Part shown: in pieces, positions 17,310 to 26,146 of the stretch | Layout: every line of letters starts with the position of its first letter | How positions within the stretch are numbered: the first letter of the stretch is position 1 | Assembly (NCBI GenBank): GCA_013822735.1 | Contig: PNKZ01000017.1 | Location: 62,001-126,000 of the forward strand | Direction of reading: 5' to 3' | Source: Pirellula sp. | GTDB lineage: Bacteria; Planctomycetota; Planctomycetia; Pirellulales; PNKZ01 | DNA: 64,000 bases | The notes under the pieces: model-generated | Seen by the model: the letters and a program-made list of their open reading frames with translations, nothing else | Databases searched by the model: none | Told to the model about the DNA's origin: nothing | Translations under genes and position numbers: made by a program

Positions 17310-18842
17310 CTAATCGCCGAAGTCGATACGTTCGTTCCTTGCCAACACCGGCGGCGGGAGCCAGGCTCCGGAGAGCAGCTCTTGTTTGGGCCCGTACGCG
17401 CGGAGGTACAGCGAAAACTTTCCCGCGGGCGACGGCAGCCAGTTGGCTTGTTCACCGGCTGCGGGGGGCCAGCTTTGCACGACGATCGTCAGCGAACCGT
17501 CCTCGTTTTTGCGAAGCCGGCTGCTTTTGGTGCCGAACGAATAGCGCTCCAGGTCGTTCTGATACAGAGCGTGGTTTTCGTCGTAGAGCGTCAGCGACCA
17601 GAAGCCGTCTGTCGGCGGCAGCTCGCCGGGGGCGAACGTAATCTCGTAGCTCTTCGAGCCGTCGAGATGCAGGCCGTTCGCATCGAAGTCTTGATAGAAG
17701 TACTTCGTCTCATGGTTGCGATTGACGAAGACGTTCGAGCGCGCGACGGCGGTTCGCGTGAGGTAGTCGTTGCCGAAGGCGGCGCCGTTGTCGATCGTCG
17801 TCCAATGATGCGCCAGCCGATTGCCGAAGCTGGCGAACTCGAACAGCGGCGACACCAATTCATCTTCCGCGCCGCGGGCGATTTCCGTCAGCAGGGCCTT
17901 TACGCTTGCATCGGCTTCCGCCCGCGCGAACAACTCCCGCAATCGCGCGTAGAGGGCTTCTTCGCCCGGCAGCGGCGGCAGGTCGCGGAGAACGGTCGCC
18001 AGCGAATCGAAGAACGTCTCCGGCTTTACCCAGCGACTTTGCTTGCCGCCGCGCGGTGCGAGTTGCGGCAGCCAACGGGTGCGCTTCCAGTCGGTCGTCT
18101 TCGGCGCCCCTTCGTAACGGCTCAGCGGATAGGCCATAATCTGGTTAAGCACCGGCAACACCGCTTCGCGATCGGCGGCCGTGTCTTCGAGAAACACACG
18201 CGGCAAGATGTAGCCGACCTGCGTCGGGCAGCGGAGCACTTCGCGAATGCCCGCCGGCTTCTCGCCGTTCCAATTCGGACCGACGATCAAATACAGCCCG
18301 GGCTGGGTGCCGTACATCTTGCCGATGTCGGCGAAGCCCTCGGTGCGATGATCGCCCAACTGATAGATCCAAAAGCGATCGCCGAAGTCAGGCACTTGCA
18401 CGACGACCGGCTCACGCGCGAGGTCGAGAATCCCGAACCCGTAAACGACGTCTCGGTTCGGGCACGGAACGACGGTTTGCTTGGGCGAGATGTAGTCGGT
18501 CAGCATGCAGAGCTGATTCGGAGGAGCGACCGGCATCCCTCCGCTGCGCGCCGGAGCGGGCACGAGCTCCAAGGCCTTACGGCAATTCTGCACGTAGACC
18601 ATCGGCCAGCCCCAAACATAGGCTTGCCGCGCGAGCTTGCGAATTTCGGCCTCATCGAGCGGCGCCGAAAAGAGGTCGTCGGCCGCGGAACTCTGCAGCG
18701 AGGCCAGAACGCTGCGGGCGTCGACGCCCGCACCCGTACCTAAACTCGCGTTCGTCGCAACCGCGCCGATACGGGCGCCCGAGGTCGCCGCCAAACTAAC
18801 TCCGAGGATCACCACCAAAGCCAAAACCAAGCCCGCTCGCAT
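17310..18842 (-). CDS. Secreted DUF1254/DUF1214 protein
   Basis: A 510-residue protein with a signal peptide (MRAGLVLALVVILGVSLAA). The N-terminal DUF1254 domain is seen in DVVYGFGILDLAREPVVVQVPD and GKMYGTQPGLYLIVGPNW, and the C-terminal DUF1214 domain in GFWSLTLYDENHALYQNDL and SPAGKFSLYLRAYGPKQELL. These two domains normally occur together in exported proteins of unknown function. Length and order are standard. It is upstream of the LRR/WD40 gene on the same strand with a 114-base gap. Confidence 0.9.
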   Translation of the reverse strand: MRAGLVLALVVILGVSLAATSGARIGAVATNASLGTGAGVDARSVLASLQSSAADDLFSAPLDEAEIRKLARQAYVWGWPMVYVQNCRKALELVPAPARSGGMPVAPPNQLCMLTDYISPKQTVVPCPNRDVVYGFGILDLAREPVVVQVPDFGDRFWIYQLGDHRTEGFADIGKMYGTQPGLYLIVGPNWNGEKPAGIREVLRCPTQVGYILPRVFLEDTAADREAVLPVLNQIMAYPLSRYEGAPKTTDWKRTRWLPQLAPRGGKQSRWVKPETFFDSLATVLRDLPPLPGEEALYARLRELFARAEADASVKALLTEIARGAEDELVSPLFEFASFGNRLAHHWTTIDNGAAFGNDYLTRTAVARSNVFVNRNHETKYFYQDFDANGLHLDGSKSYEITFAPGELPPTDGFWSLTLYDENHALYQNDLERYSFGTKSSRLRKNEDGSLTIVVQSWPPAAGEQANWLPSPAGKFSLYLRAYGPKQELLSGAWLPPPVLARNERIDFGD

Positions 18843-19259
18843 GTTCGTAACCCTGTCCTAAAGCGCATAAAAGTTGTTGCTGGAGAAGCAGATTCCGCGA
18901 CGGACAACAACAACACAGGGACATGGCTACACGTGCGCGTGGGGGTTAAGCGGTGGAAAAACAGTGAGAAACGGGGCGTTTGCCGCGATTCCTATTCATA
19001 CCATACTTCGATCATCAACAAAGTAAACTATAAATTTCCCGGGTTTCTTCGCATTGGTCGGATTTTGCAAATCTTGCGGCGGTTCGTACGTCTGTTGTTC
19101 CACGAAAAGGGCGGCATTTGAATTGCGTAACTTCGCCCCGCCTCCAAATTCCGCGCAAGAGCGACTATTTCCGTCGCATCTGCCGGAATTGCTCGGTAAT
19201 GCCACGGCCCCGTGGCGACGCGTGCAACGGAAACGCCTGAGCTCGAAAGATCGCTCCCT
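18843..19259. other. Intergenic region between divergent genes
   Basis: About 400 bases separate the DUF1254 gene (minus) from the acyltransferase gene (plus). The middle (about 18990-19110) is AT-richer than its surroundings and could hold promoters for both, but no pair of boxes stood out. No gene or repeat was recognised. Confidence 0.5.
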
Positions 19260-20093
19260 ATGCTCTCAGGGATTCATGCCCGATTTCAACGCTTTCGCAG
19301 TTATCTGCGCGGGATTCCTTGGGGGCGATCGGTCCAGCTCGATCCGCATCGGGTGCTGGTCTGCGACCTGTTGCACTTCGCCAAGCAGGTGCCGAGCATT
19401 CCCGTGCAGCGGCGCATGCAACTCGCCGTCGTGCAAGAAGCCCGCAATGCCGCGCGGCCGCGCCCGAGTTGGTGCGTGCTCTTCACGAAGGCGTTCGCTC
19501 GGGTCGCGGCGGAAATGCCCGAACTCCGCCGTGCCTACTTAGGATTTCCCAGCGAACGGTTTTACGAACATCCGGAAAGCGTAGCTTCGATCAGCGTCGA
19601 GCGGATGCGCGGCGGTAAGCGCCGACTGGCCTTCGCGAAGCTCACCCGACCGGAGTCGCGGCCGCTCGTGGTGCTCGATCGCTACCTCAAACGCTTTGCA
19701 AATTCTCACGACGGCAACATGGGAGTCGCGCAACTGGCGCTGAAGATCGCGCGGTTGTGGCGGCCGATTCGCCTGGCCGTCTGGTGGCTCGGCCTGAATC
19801 TCTCCGGAACGTTTCGCAGCCGGCGACTCGGAACGTTCGGCGTGAGCGTGTATTCGAGCCTCGGCGCCGAGTCGCTGCACCCGATCGCGCCGCTGCCGTT
19901 TGTGTTGAACTACGGCGTGATTCAACCCAACGGCGAAGTCGACGTTCGCATAATCTACGACCACCGCATTCTCGACGGTGCGACGATCGCCCGAGCGCTC
20001 GCCTTGCTCGAGGAAACGCTCCAAGGCGAGATGGTCGCCGAACTGCAATCACTGCAGCACGGCGATCGCCAACTCGCGCTTGCTTTGAGCTAG
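19260..20093 (+). CDS. E2-type (2-oxoacid dehydrogenase) acyltransferase catalytic-domain protein
   Basis: The 277-residue product resembles the catalytic domain of lipoamide acyltransferases. The active-site HxxxD motif is in IYDHRILDGATIARALALLEE, preceded by NYGVIQPNGEVDV at the position of the trimer-interface strand. There is no lipoyl domain or E1/E3-binding domain, and no dehydrogenase genes are near, so it is not a standard E2. ATG 19260 is used; an in-frame GTG at 19212 would add 16 residues of unconvincing sequence. It is followed 34 bases later by serine acetyltransferase, so a small-molecule acyl transfer role is possible. Confidence 0.82.
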   Translation: MLSGIHARFQRFRSYLRGIPWGRSVQLDPHRVLVCDLLHFAKQVPSIPVQRRMQLAVVQEARNAARPRPSWCVLFTKAFARVAAEMPELRRAYLGFPSERFYEHPESVASISVERMRGGKRRLAFAKLTRPESRPLVVLDRYLKRFANSHDGNMGVAQLALKIARLWRPIRLAVWWLGLNLSGTFRSRRLGTFGVSVYSSLGAESLHPIAPLPFVLNYGVIQPNGEVDVRIIYDHRILDGATIARALALLEETLQGEMVAELQSLQHGDRQLALALS

Positions 20094-20127
20094 ATCATTT
20101 CCCGCGGCGAAAAGTCCCACAGCACCG

Positions 20128-21102
20128 ATGTCATCGAACGAAAGCAGGACAAGTCTTATGTCGAACGGTCAAGCGACGACGCCGCGGCGGCTGGAACTAG
20201 AATGGGACATCGACCGGATCGTCTCCGAATTGCGCGAGCTGCGGGATGCGTCGCTCGCGGTCCGGCGCCGCTCGGCGAAGCCGCTCAAGCTGCCGTCGTG
20301 CAAATCGCTGGCCGTGATCGTCGAGAGTCTCGGCGCCGCGCTCTTTCCCAATCGGCTCGGCCTGCGCGATTTGGCCGACGAAAGCGTCGATTTCTTCGTG
20401 GGGCATACGCTCGACAACGCCCTGCGCGATCTCGCCTTGCAGATTGAGCGCGAGTTGCAATTTGCCGATCCCGAGGAAGACAATCACAACCTTTTGCAAC
20501 GCGACGCCCGAGAAATCATCCACGGCTTCGCAAATCAGTTGCCCGAGATTCGTCGCCGTTTGGAAACCGATCTCCACGCCGTAATCACGGGGGATCCGTC
20601 GGCGCGCAACGTCGACGAAGTGCTGGCCTGCTATCCGGGCGTCACCGCCATCACGCATTACCGCATCGCCCATGCGCTCCATGAACTCGGCGCGCCGCTC
20701 GTGGCCCGCACCGTTACGGAACTCGCCCATTCGACGACGGGAGTCGACATCCATCCCGGCGCGAAGATCGACGAGAGCTTCTTCATCGATCACGGCACCG
20801 GCGTCGTGATCGGCGAAACGGCGGTGATCGGCCGGCGCGTCCGGCTTTATCACGGCGTGACGCTCGGAGCGAAAAGCTTTTCGGCCGAAGAGTTCGAAAC
20901 GGCCGTCCGGCAACCGCGGCATCCGATCATTGAAGACGACGTCGTCATCTACGCCGGAGCCACACTGCTCGGCCGCATCACCATCGGGGCCGGCTCGACC
21001 ATCGGCGGCAACGTCTGGCTGACGCAAAGCGTGCCGCCGAAGAGCATCATCTCGCAGGCCAAGCTTCAAAGCGAAGAATTCTCGGCGGGCTCCGGAATCT
21101 AA
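20128..21102 (+). CDS. Serine O-acetyltransferase
   Basis: A 324-residue protein of the CysE/EpsC type that makes O-acetylserine from serine and acetyl-CoA for cysteine synthesis. The left-handed beta-helix shows the family signature HPGAKIDESFFIDHGTGVV, then IGETAVIGRRVRLYHGVTLGA. The N-terminal helical part is about 180 residues, longer than in Bacillus CysE and like the EpsC branch. ATG 20158 (MSNGQATTPRR) is an alternative start. It is the last gene before the tRNA-Leu fragment. Confidence 0.93.
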   Translation: MSSNESRTSLMSNGQATTPRRLELEWDIDRIVSELRELRDASLAVRRRSAKPLKLPSCKSLAVIVESLGAALFPNRLGLRDLADESVDFFVGHTLDNALRDLALQIERELQFADPEEDNHNLLQRDAREIIHGFANQLPEIRRRLETDLHAVITGDPSARNVDEVLACYPGVTAITHYRIAHALHELGAPLVARTVTELAHSTTGVDIHPGAKIDESFFIDHGTGVVIGETAVIGRRVRLYHGVTLGAKSFSAEEFETAVRQPRHPIIEDDVVIYAGATLLGRITIGAGSTIGGNVWLTQSVPPKSIISQAKLQSEEFSAGSGI

Positions 21103-21166
21103 CGAGCCCGCGGCCTACGCCTTCGGAAGCGCAAGGAAAATCGCTGACGACTAACGTAGTAAGCGC

Positions 21167-21221
21167 TTTCCTCATCAAAAGTACCGAAGGAGGGAGTCGA
21201 TCCCACACGCCCTTGCGGACA
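21167..21221 (-). pseudogene. Duplicated 3' end of tRNA-Leu with downstream flank (putative attachment-site copy)
   Basis: Bases 21182-21221 match the 3' 40 bases of tRNA-Leu(CAA) at 25686-25725 with two differences, covering the variable arm end, T arm and 3' acceptor strand. Homology continues for about 15 bases past the tRNA 3' end (CTTTC.TCAT...AAG). The anticodon half is absent. It has the same orientation as the intact gene, which is the geometry left by integration into a tRNA 3' end. The remainder of 21103-21643 holds no gene I can support. Confidence 0.8.
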
Positions 21222-21643
21222 ATTTCGACATAACGTGCAGTAAGAAAAAGGTGTGCGAATCAGAACACACCGGAGCAGGACGTATCCGTTTGAGGAGCGG
21301 GCTCGGTGTTACCCATCGGATAACCGCAGCTCACCAATCAGATCGCATGCAACGCCGCTTCGTCCGGCCGTGAGCCCCGAATGAATGTCCAGAAACTTCC
21401 GAGACTCACGCCGTCCGTATCGCTCACGTTTGTCGGAGCAGGTTTAGCTTTGCAGTAACGATGCGTCGGGTTCGCCGAGTCGGAGGGCGACATCTTGCAG
21501 GACGTTTGGGTCCTCGGAGCGGGCCAGTTCCGTGAGTACAATGCAAATTAGGTGGAGATGCAGCTTCGCAGCTCCTCCAACGCATGGACCGAAACCCGCG
21601 ACGCGAACGCCGCCCGACCGAATCTCCCCTCTTCTGCATATTC

Positions 21644-24067
21644 ATGCCTTCCAAGACTCTTTTCCCAACCTCAGTGATACTCCTGTTTTTGTTCGTACCT
21701 GCGTGGTCGGCAACGGAGTTCAAAAAGCCCTTCCTTCAATCGAACTGTATCGATTGCCACAACAGCGAAACGCGCGAAGGGGGCCTGAATCTGGATGAAC
21801 TCGCGTTTGAGCCGACGCGGCGGGACAATGCGACGACTTGGGAGCATGTCTTCGACCGTGTGGCCAAAGGCGAGATGCCTCCGAAAAACGAGCCTCGGCC
21901 TGCCGCAGAGGAGAAGGCTGCTTTCTTGAGGGAACTTGCGCACCGTCTGCGGACAGCGTCTCTTTCGGAGCAGCAAAAGGAAGGACGCGGCCCGGTGCGC
22001 CGATTGACGCGCACGGAGTATGAGAACACCGTCGCCGACCTGCTCCACATCAAGTGTGATCTCAAAGGGTTTTTTCCTGAGGACGGGGTCACGGCCGGCT
22101 TTGATAAAGTGGGCGAAGGCCTCACGCTCTCCGCCACGCATTTCGCGCGTTATCAAGAGGCCGCAGAAACGGCGCTCGCGGATGCGATCTTCCATGCGGG
22201 CAGCCAGCGATATTCACAGGACGGCGTTTCCTTCTTTAAACGAAACGAAAAGACGTTCGCCGACTACGGAAACTGGAAGGAGGACGACAGCTTCGTTCTG
22301 ACCTCGCGGATGTTCTATCCCTACACGGTCATCATGGGACCTTGGGCGCCGTTGAGCGGCAGGTATCGCATCCGCATTACTGCGCAGGCGCGAAACAACG
22401 GCGGCAAGCCCATGCCCATCGCCATCGGCGTTCACAATCGTCACGCCTCGAAGCCGGACGCACCGGAACTTCTCGATTGGCGGGATCTCTCGGAAACGGA
22501 GATGCGCACCGTCACGATGGAAGCGGATTTGCAGCGCGAGGAGCAAATCAACGTCTTCGGTCCGACGCTCCATCACCGCGACGACGTCATCCCGCTCAGC
22601 CGCAAAGGCGAGCGCTGGACGAAACAAGCGATCGTCATCCGGAAGATAGAAATCGAAGGGCCCCTCAAAAGCGACGGCGGCGTCGATGCATGGCCGTCGC
22701 AGGGCTATCGTGAATTGTTCGATCAATTGGAGCAACGTTCGCTTTCGAACATCACCGGCGTGCCGGCGAAGAAGGACGCGCCGAATCCCGCATTCCCGGT
22801 GTCCGCACAGCCTAAGGCAGACGCGGAGCGACTCATCCGGCGTTTTTTGCCGAAGGCGTTTCGGCGACCGGTGCCGGAGGAAATCGCTGCGCCCTATGTC
22901 GCGCGTGTGCTCAAGGCGTTGGATGAGGGCGTTTATTTCCATCAAGCCATGCTGGACGGCTACAAGGCGATTCTCTGTTCGCCCCACTTTCTGCTGCATG
23001 AAGAAACACCGGGCGCGCTTGATCGCCATGCCTTGGCCAATCGATTGGCATACTTCCTCTGGAACGGCCCGCCGGATGAGGAGCTCCTGCAGTGCGATCT
23101 CTCGCAGGCCGGCGTACGCCATGCCCAAGTCGAACGCATGCTGCGCGATCCCAGGTCCGCACGCTTTGAGAAGTCGTTCGTAGATCAATGGCTCGATTTG
23201 CAAAAGATCGACGCCACCTCGCCGGACAGCGCATTGTATCCGGAGTTCGACGCCGCACTGCAACTCTCCGCCGTGCGCGAGACGCAGCTCTTCTTCCATG
23301 AACTCCTCACCGAGAATCGGAGCCTGCTGGAAGGCGTTCAGTCCGACTGGACTTATCTCAACGAGCCCCTTGGCTGGCTCTACGGATTACCCGAGGTCCA
23401 CGGCCATGAGCTGCGCAAGGTTCGACTGCCGGCCGGTAGTCATCGCGGCGGCTTCCTGACGCAGGCGAGCATTCTCAAAGTCACTGCCGACGGCGCGAAG
23501 ACCTCGCCCATTTTGCGCGGTAACTGGATCAACGAAAAAATTCTCGGCATCCACCCGCCTGCTCCGCCGAGCGACGTGGCGAAGATCGAGCCCGACATTC
23601 GCGGCGCCACCACCATCCGCGCACAGCTCGCCAAACATCGCGACACGCCCGCGTGCATGAGCTGCCACACGGTGATCGATCCGCCGGGCTTTGCGCTGGA
23701 GACCTTCGACGTCATCGGCGGCCGGCGAGATTTTTATCGCGTGCCGACGAGCACCGGCCAGGTTATCGAAATCAAACCGAGCAAGAAAAGAGTTCATCGC
23801 GGACCGGCCGTCGAAGCCGGTTACACGATGCCCGACGGACGCGCCTTTGCAAACGTGGATGAGTATAAAACCATGCTGCTGGAGGACAAAGACGGCCTCG
23901 CCCGAGCCCTGGCCGACAAACTACTCACTTATGCCACCGGGGCGCGCGTGCAGTTCGCCGACCGCGATGATGTGGCCGCGATCGTGAAGTCGCTTCATAC
24001 TGACAACTACGGCCTCCGCAGCCTCATTCATCACATCGTCGATAGCCGACCATTTCTAAACAAGTAA
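21644..24067 (+). CDS. Planctomycete cytochrome protein with DUF1587/1592/1588/1585 domains
   Basis: The 807-residue protein starts at ATG 21644 with a signal peptide (LFPTSVILLFLFVPAWSA). An N-terminal cytochrome-like motif CIDCH lies in QSNCIDCHNSETREGG, followed by the DUF1587 segment RRLTRTEYENTVADLL, DUF1592 with LANRLAYFLWNGPPDEELL, DUF1588 with the second heme-type motif CMSCH in DTPACMSCHTVIDPPGFALE, and DUF1585 at the C terminus. Proteins of this kind are exported and paired with a DUF1552 protein, as here 12 bases downstream. Their biochemical role is not established. It lies within the tRNA-bounded segment. Confidence 0.95.
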   Translation: MPSKTLFPTSVILLFLFVPAWSATEFKKPFLQSNCIDCHNSETREGGLNLDELAFEPTRRDNATTWEHVFDRVAKGEMPPKNEPRPAAEEKAAFLRELAHRLRTASLSEQQKEGRGPVRRLTRTEYENTVADLLHIKCDLKGFFPEDGVTAGFDKVGEGLTLSATHFARYQEAAETALADAIFHAGSQRYSQDGVSFFKRNEKTFADYGNWKEDDSFVLTSRMFYPYTVIMGPWAPLSGRYRIRITAQARNNGGKPMPIAIGVHNRHASKPDAPELLDWRDLSETEMRTVTMEADLQREEQINVFGPTLHHRDDVIPLSRKGERWTKQAIVIRKIEIEGPLKSDGGVDAWPSQGYRELFDQLEQRSLSNITGVPAKKDAPNPAFPVSAQPKADAERLIRRFLPKAFRRPVPEEIAAPYVARVLKALDEGVYFHQAMLDGYKAILCSPHFLLHEETPGALDRHALANRLAYFLWNGPPDEELLQCDLSQAGVRHAQVERMLRDPRSARFEKSFVDQWLDLQKIDATSPDSALYPEFDAALQLSAVRETQLFFHELLTENRSLLEGVQSDWTYLNEPLGWLYGLPEVHGHELRKVRLPAGSHRGGFLTQASILKVTADGAKTSPILRGNWINEKILGIHPPAPPSDVAKIEPDIRGATTIRAQLAKHRDTPACMSCHTVIDPPGFALETFDVIGGRRDFYRVPTSTGQVIEIKPSKKRVHRGPAVEAGYTMPDGRAFANVDEYKTMLLEDKDGLARALADKLLTYATGARVQFADRDDVAAIVKSLHTDNYGLRSLIHHIVDSRPFLNK

Positions 24068-24079
24068 CCTGCTTCACCC

Positions 24080-25357
24080 ATGCACATCAGCCTCCGCCAA
24101 CCCATCGCCCGCCGTCACTTTCTCCGAGCCGGCGCCGTCAGCCTCGCGTTGCCCGCCCTGAACGCCATGCTTCCCCGCGGCCTCGGTGCGGAGCCGGCGC
24201 CGTCACCGAAGCGCCTGCTGCTCATCGGTCGCAACCTCGGCCTGCATGCGCCTTTCTTATTTCCCAAGACCGCCGGTTTGAAATACGAAAGCACGCGCTA
24301 CCTACGGCACTTGGAGGAGCACCGCGGCAAGTTCACGCTGTTCTCCGGCGTCTCGCACATCAAGTACAACAACCATCACAGCGAAGCAGGGCTCTTCACG
24401 GGCGTGAACTGGGACCGCATCAAAGAGCCCGCCAAAGAGCACCACAACAGCATCTCGCTCGATCAATATGCCGCCGAGCGGATTAAAGCGGACACGCGCT
24501 ATCGCAACCTCGTCATCGGCCCTCCCGTGCAATGGAAATTCTCGTGGAACGAGAAAGGCGTGCCCGTGCCGAGCGAGCGCAGTCCCAGCAAAGTTTTCAA
24601 GCAGCTATTTCTCGACGGCAGCCGGGATGAAATCGCTTCCGAAACGCATCGGCTCCAAACCGGGCGCAGCATCCTCGACCAAGTCGGTGATGAGGCGAAG
24701 GCCTTCGGCAAGAAGCTCGGACCCGAAGATCGTGAGCGGCTGGAACTGATGTTCAGTTCCATTCGCGAAACGGAGCAAAACCTCCTACGCTCTGAAGCCT
24801 GGGTGAATAGACCCAAACCCACCGTCGCCTATTCCGCTCCGAAAGCCGATCCGAACAACGAAGAGATCATCGCCCGCGAGACGCTCTGGTTCGACATCAC
24901 GCGACTCGCCTTCCAAACCGATTCCACCCGCGTCATTCTTCTCACCATGGGTGACGCCGGACGCCCCAAGCTCGAAGGCTTAAATCTCGGTCACCACGAC
25001 GCCTCGCATCACGGCAAGGATGAAACCAAGATCGAACAATTAGCCCTGATCGAGGAAACCGAGCTGAAGCAACTCAACCGCTTCCTCACCACCATGCAGC
25101 AAGCCAAGGAAGGTGATTGCAGCCTCTTCGACAGCACGTCGATTCTCAACGTCAGCAATCTCAGCAACGCTTCCGCTCACACTTGCGAGAATCTCCCGAT
25201 CATCCTCGCCGGCGGCGGCTACAAGCATCAAGGTCATGTCGTCAAAGACCTCAAAAACAACACCCCGCTGAGCAATCTGTTCGTCCGCATGCTCCAGCAA
25301 ACCGGCATCGAGACACAGCAATTCGGAGCAAATGACGGCGTGCTCAGCGACGTGTGA
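24080..25357 (+). CDS. DUF1552 protein, Tat-exported
   Basis: The 425-residue protein begins with a twin-arginine signal (IARRHFLRAGAVSLALPAL). It carries the DUF1552 pattern, including PKRLLLIGRNLGLHAPF near the start, HHSEAGLFTGV, and ILAGGGYKHQGHV near the C terminus. It belongs to the family that always accompanies DUF1592/DUF1588 proteins in planctomycetes and verrucomicrobia, probably as a translationally linked partner. No catalytic residues are established for the family. The 25358-25635 stretch after it shows no further gene. Confidence 0.94.
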   Translation: MHISLRQPIARRHFLRAGAVSLALPALNAMLPRGLGAEPAPSPKRLLLIGRNLGLHAPFLFPKTAGLKYESTRYLRHLEEHRGKFTLFSGVSHIKYNNHHSEAGLFTGVNWDRIKEPAKEHHNSISLDQYAAERIKADTRYRNLVIGPPVQWKFSWNEKGVPVPSERSPSKVFKQLFLDGSRDEIASETHRLQTGRSILDQVGDEAKAFGKKLGPEDRERLELMFSSIRETEQNLLRSEAWVNRPKPTVAYSAPKADPNNEEIIARETLWFDITRLAFQTDSTRVILLTMGDAGRPKLEGLNLGHHDASHHGKDETKIEQLALIEETELKQLNRFLTTMQQAKEGDCSLFDSTSILNVSNLSNASAHTCENLPIILAGGGYKHQGHVVKDLKNNTPLSNLFVRMLQQTGIETQQFGANDGVLSDV

Positions 25358-25635
25358 ACATGGGGTGATTCGTCGTCGTCGCCGAAGTCGAGAGGTAAAT
25401 CCACTCGCTGAGCTGAAGATCGTCCGAGGAAGTGAAGAGCTCCGACCCGCTGGAGATGTGCGAAACGAGGTGAGCCGGCCAGATCGAGATCTCTCGACGG
25501 TTCACGCGGGGGCGTTACGGACAAGTCGGCGGACGGCCGATCGCTCCGGAGTCGTCGAGCTCCTCCGAGAGACAACGCAACTTAGACAAAAAGTGGGGAG
25601 CTTTGAGGGAGATCGCTCCCGCAACCCGCCCGAAA

Positions 25636-25673
25636 ACGAAAAAGGACTTGCGACCCCGAGTCGCAAGTCCTTT
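25636..25673 (-). terminator. Rho-independent terminator of tRNA-Leu
   Basis: A perfect 14-bp stem (25641-25654 with 25660-25673, 5-base loop) is followed on the minus strand by CTTTTTCGTTTT. It begins 13 bases after the mature tRNA 3' end. Confidence 0.85.
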
Positions 25674-25685
25674 CGTCATTGGAAG

Positions 25686-25768
25686 TACCGAAGGTGGGAG
25701 TCGAACCCACACGCCCTTGCGGACACTGGATTTTGAATCCAGCGCGTCTGCCATTCCGCCACTCCGGC
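25686..25768 (-). tRNA. tRNA-Leu, anticodon CAA
   Basis: Read on the minus strand the 83 bases fold as a class II tRNA. The acceptor strand GCCGGAG pairs with CTTCGGT, the D arm is TGGCGGAATGGCAGACGC, and the anticodon stem CTGGA/TCCAG encloses the loop TTCAAAA, giving anticodon CAA (reads UUG, Leu). The variable arm is TGTCCGCAAGGGCG, and the T arm has the usual GGTTCGACTCC loop. The 3' CCA is not encoded. A copy of its 3' half is found at 21182-21221. Confidence 0.96.
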
Positions 25769-25820
25769 CCGATGCGGCGCCTGGCGAACTAATCCGCCGG
25801 GCACCGAATCCGAGTCTTCT

Positions 25821-25849
25821 AGTTTAGCACTTGTCGGCACAATCGTGAA
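25821..25849 (-). promoter_or_regulatory. Candidate promoter of tRNA-Leu
   Basis: On the minus strand TTCACG (25849-25844) and TAAACT (25826-25821) are 17 bases apart, ending about 53 bases before the mature tRNA 5' end. The boxes are near sigma-70 consensus. The remainder of 25769-26146 shows nothing else. Confidence 0.4.
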
Positions 25850-26146
25850 CCGGGGGTGCCGCGATTTTGCCGCCCCCTGCCGCAACCGCCGCGGCCTTGC
25901 GAGCGGCGCCCGTCGCAGGCATCCGCGAAATTGTCCCGTTGCCCGTAAATGCCTGCGGGAACGGCCTTCCGATGTTTCCGCCCCGTCGGCGTTCGGCCTG
26001 TTAGCGGTGACCTACACTTGGAATAATCGTTGCCGTCGGACGACGCCGGGCATTCGCTTATCGCGACGGTGCCGGCACCTGCGCACCAATCATCTCGCGG
26101 CCGCAGGCAACGAGAACCTAACGTCTACCGAAAGAGACCGCACGCG

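Noticed and set aside
21103-25768. Integrase or transposase in the tRNA-bounded segment
   Set aside because: No recombinase signature was seen in any frame of this segment; only the two exported-protein genes are convincing.
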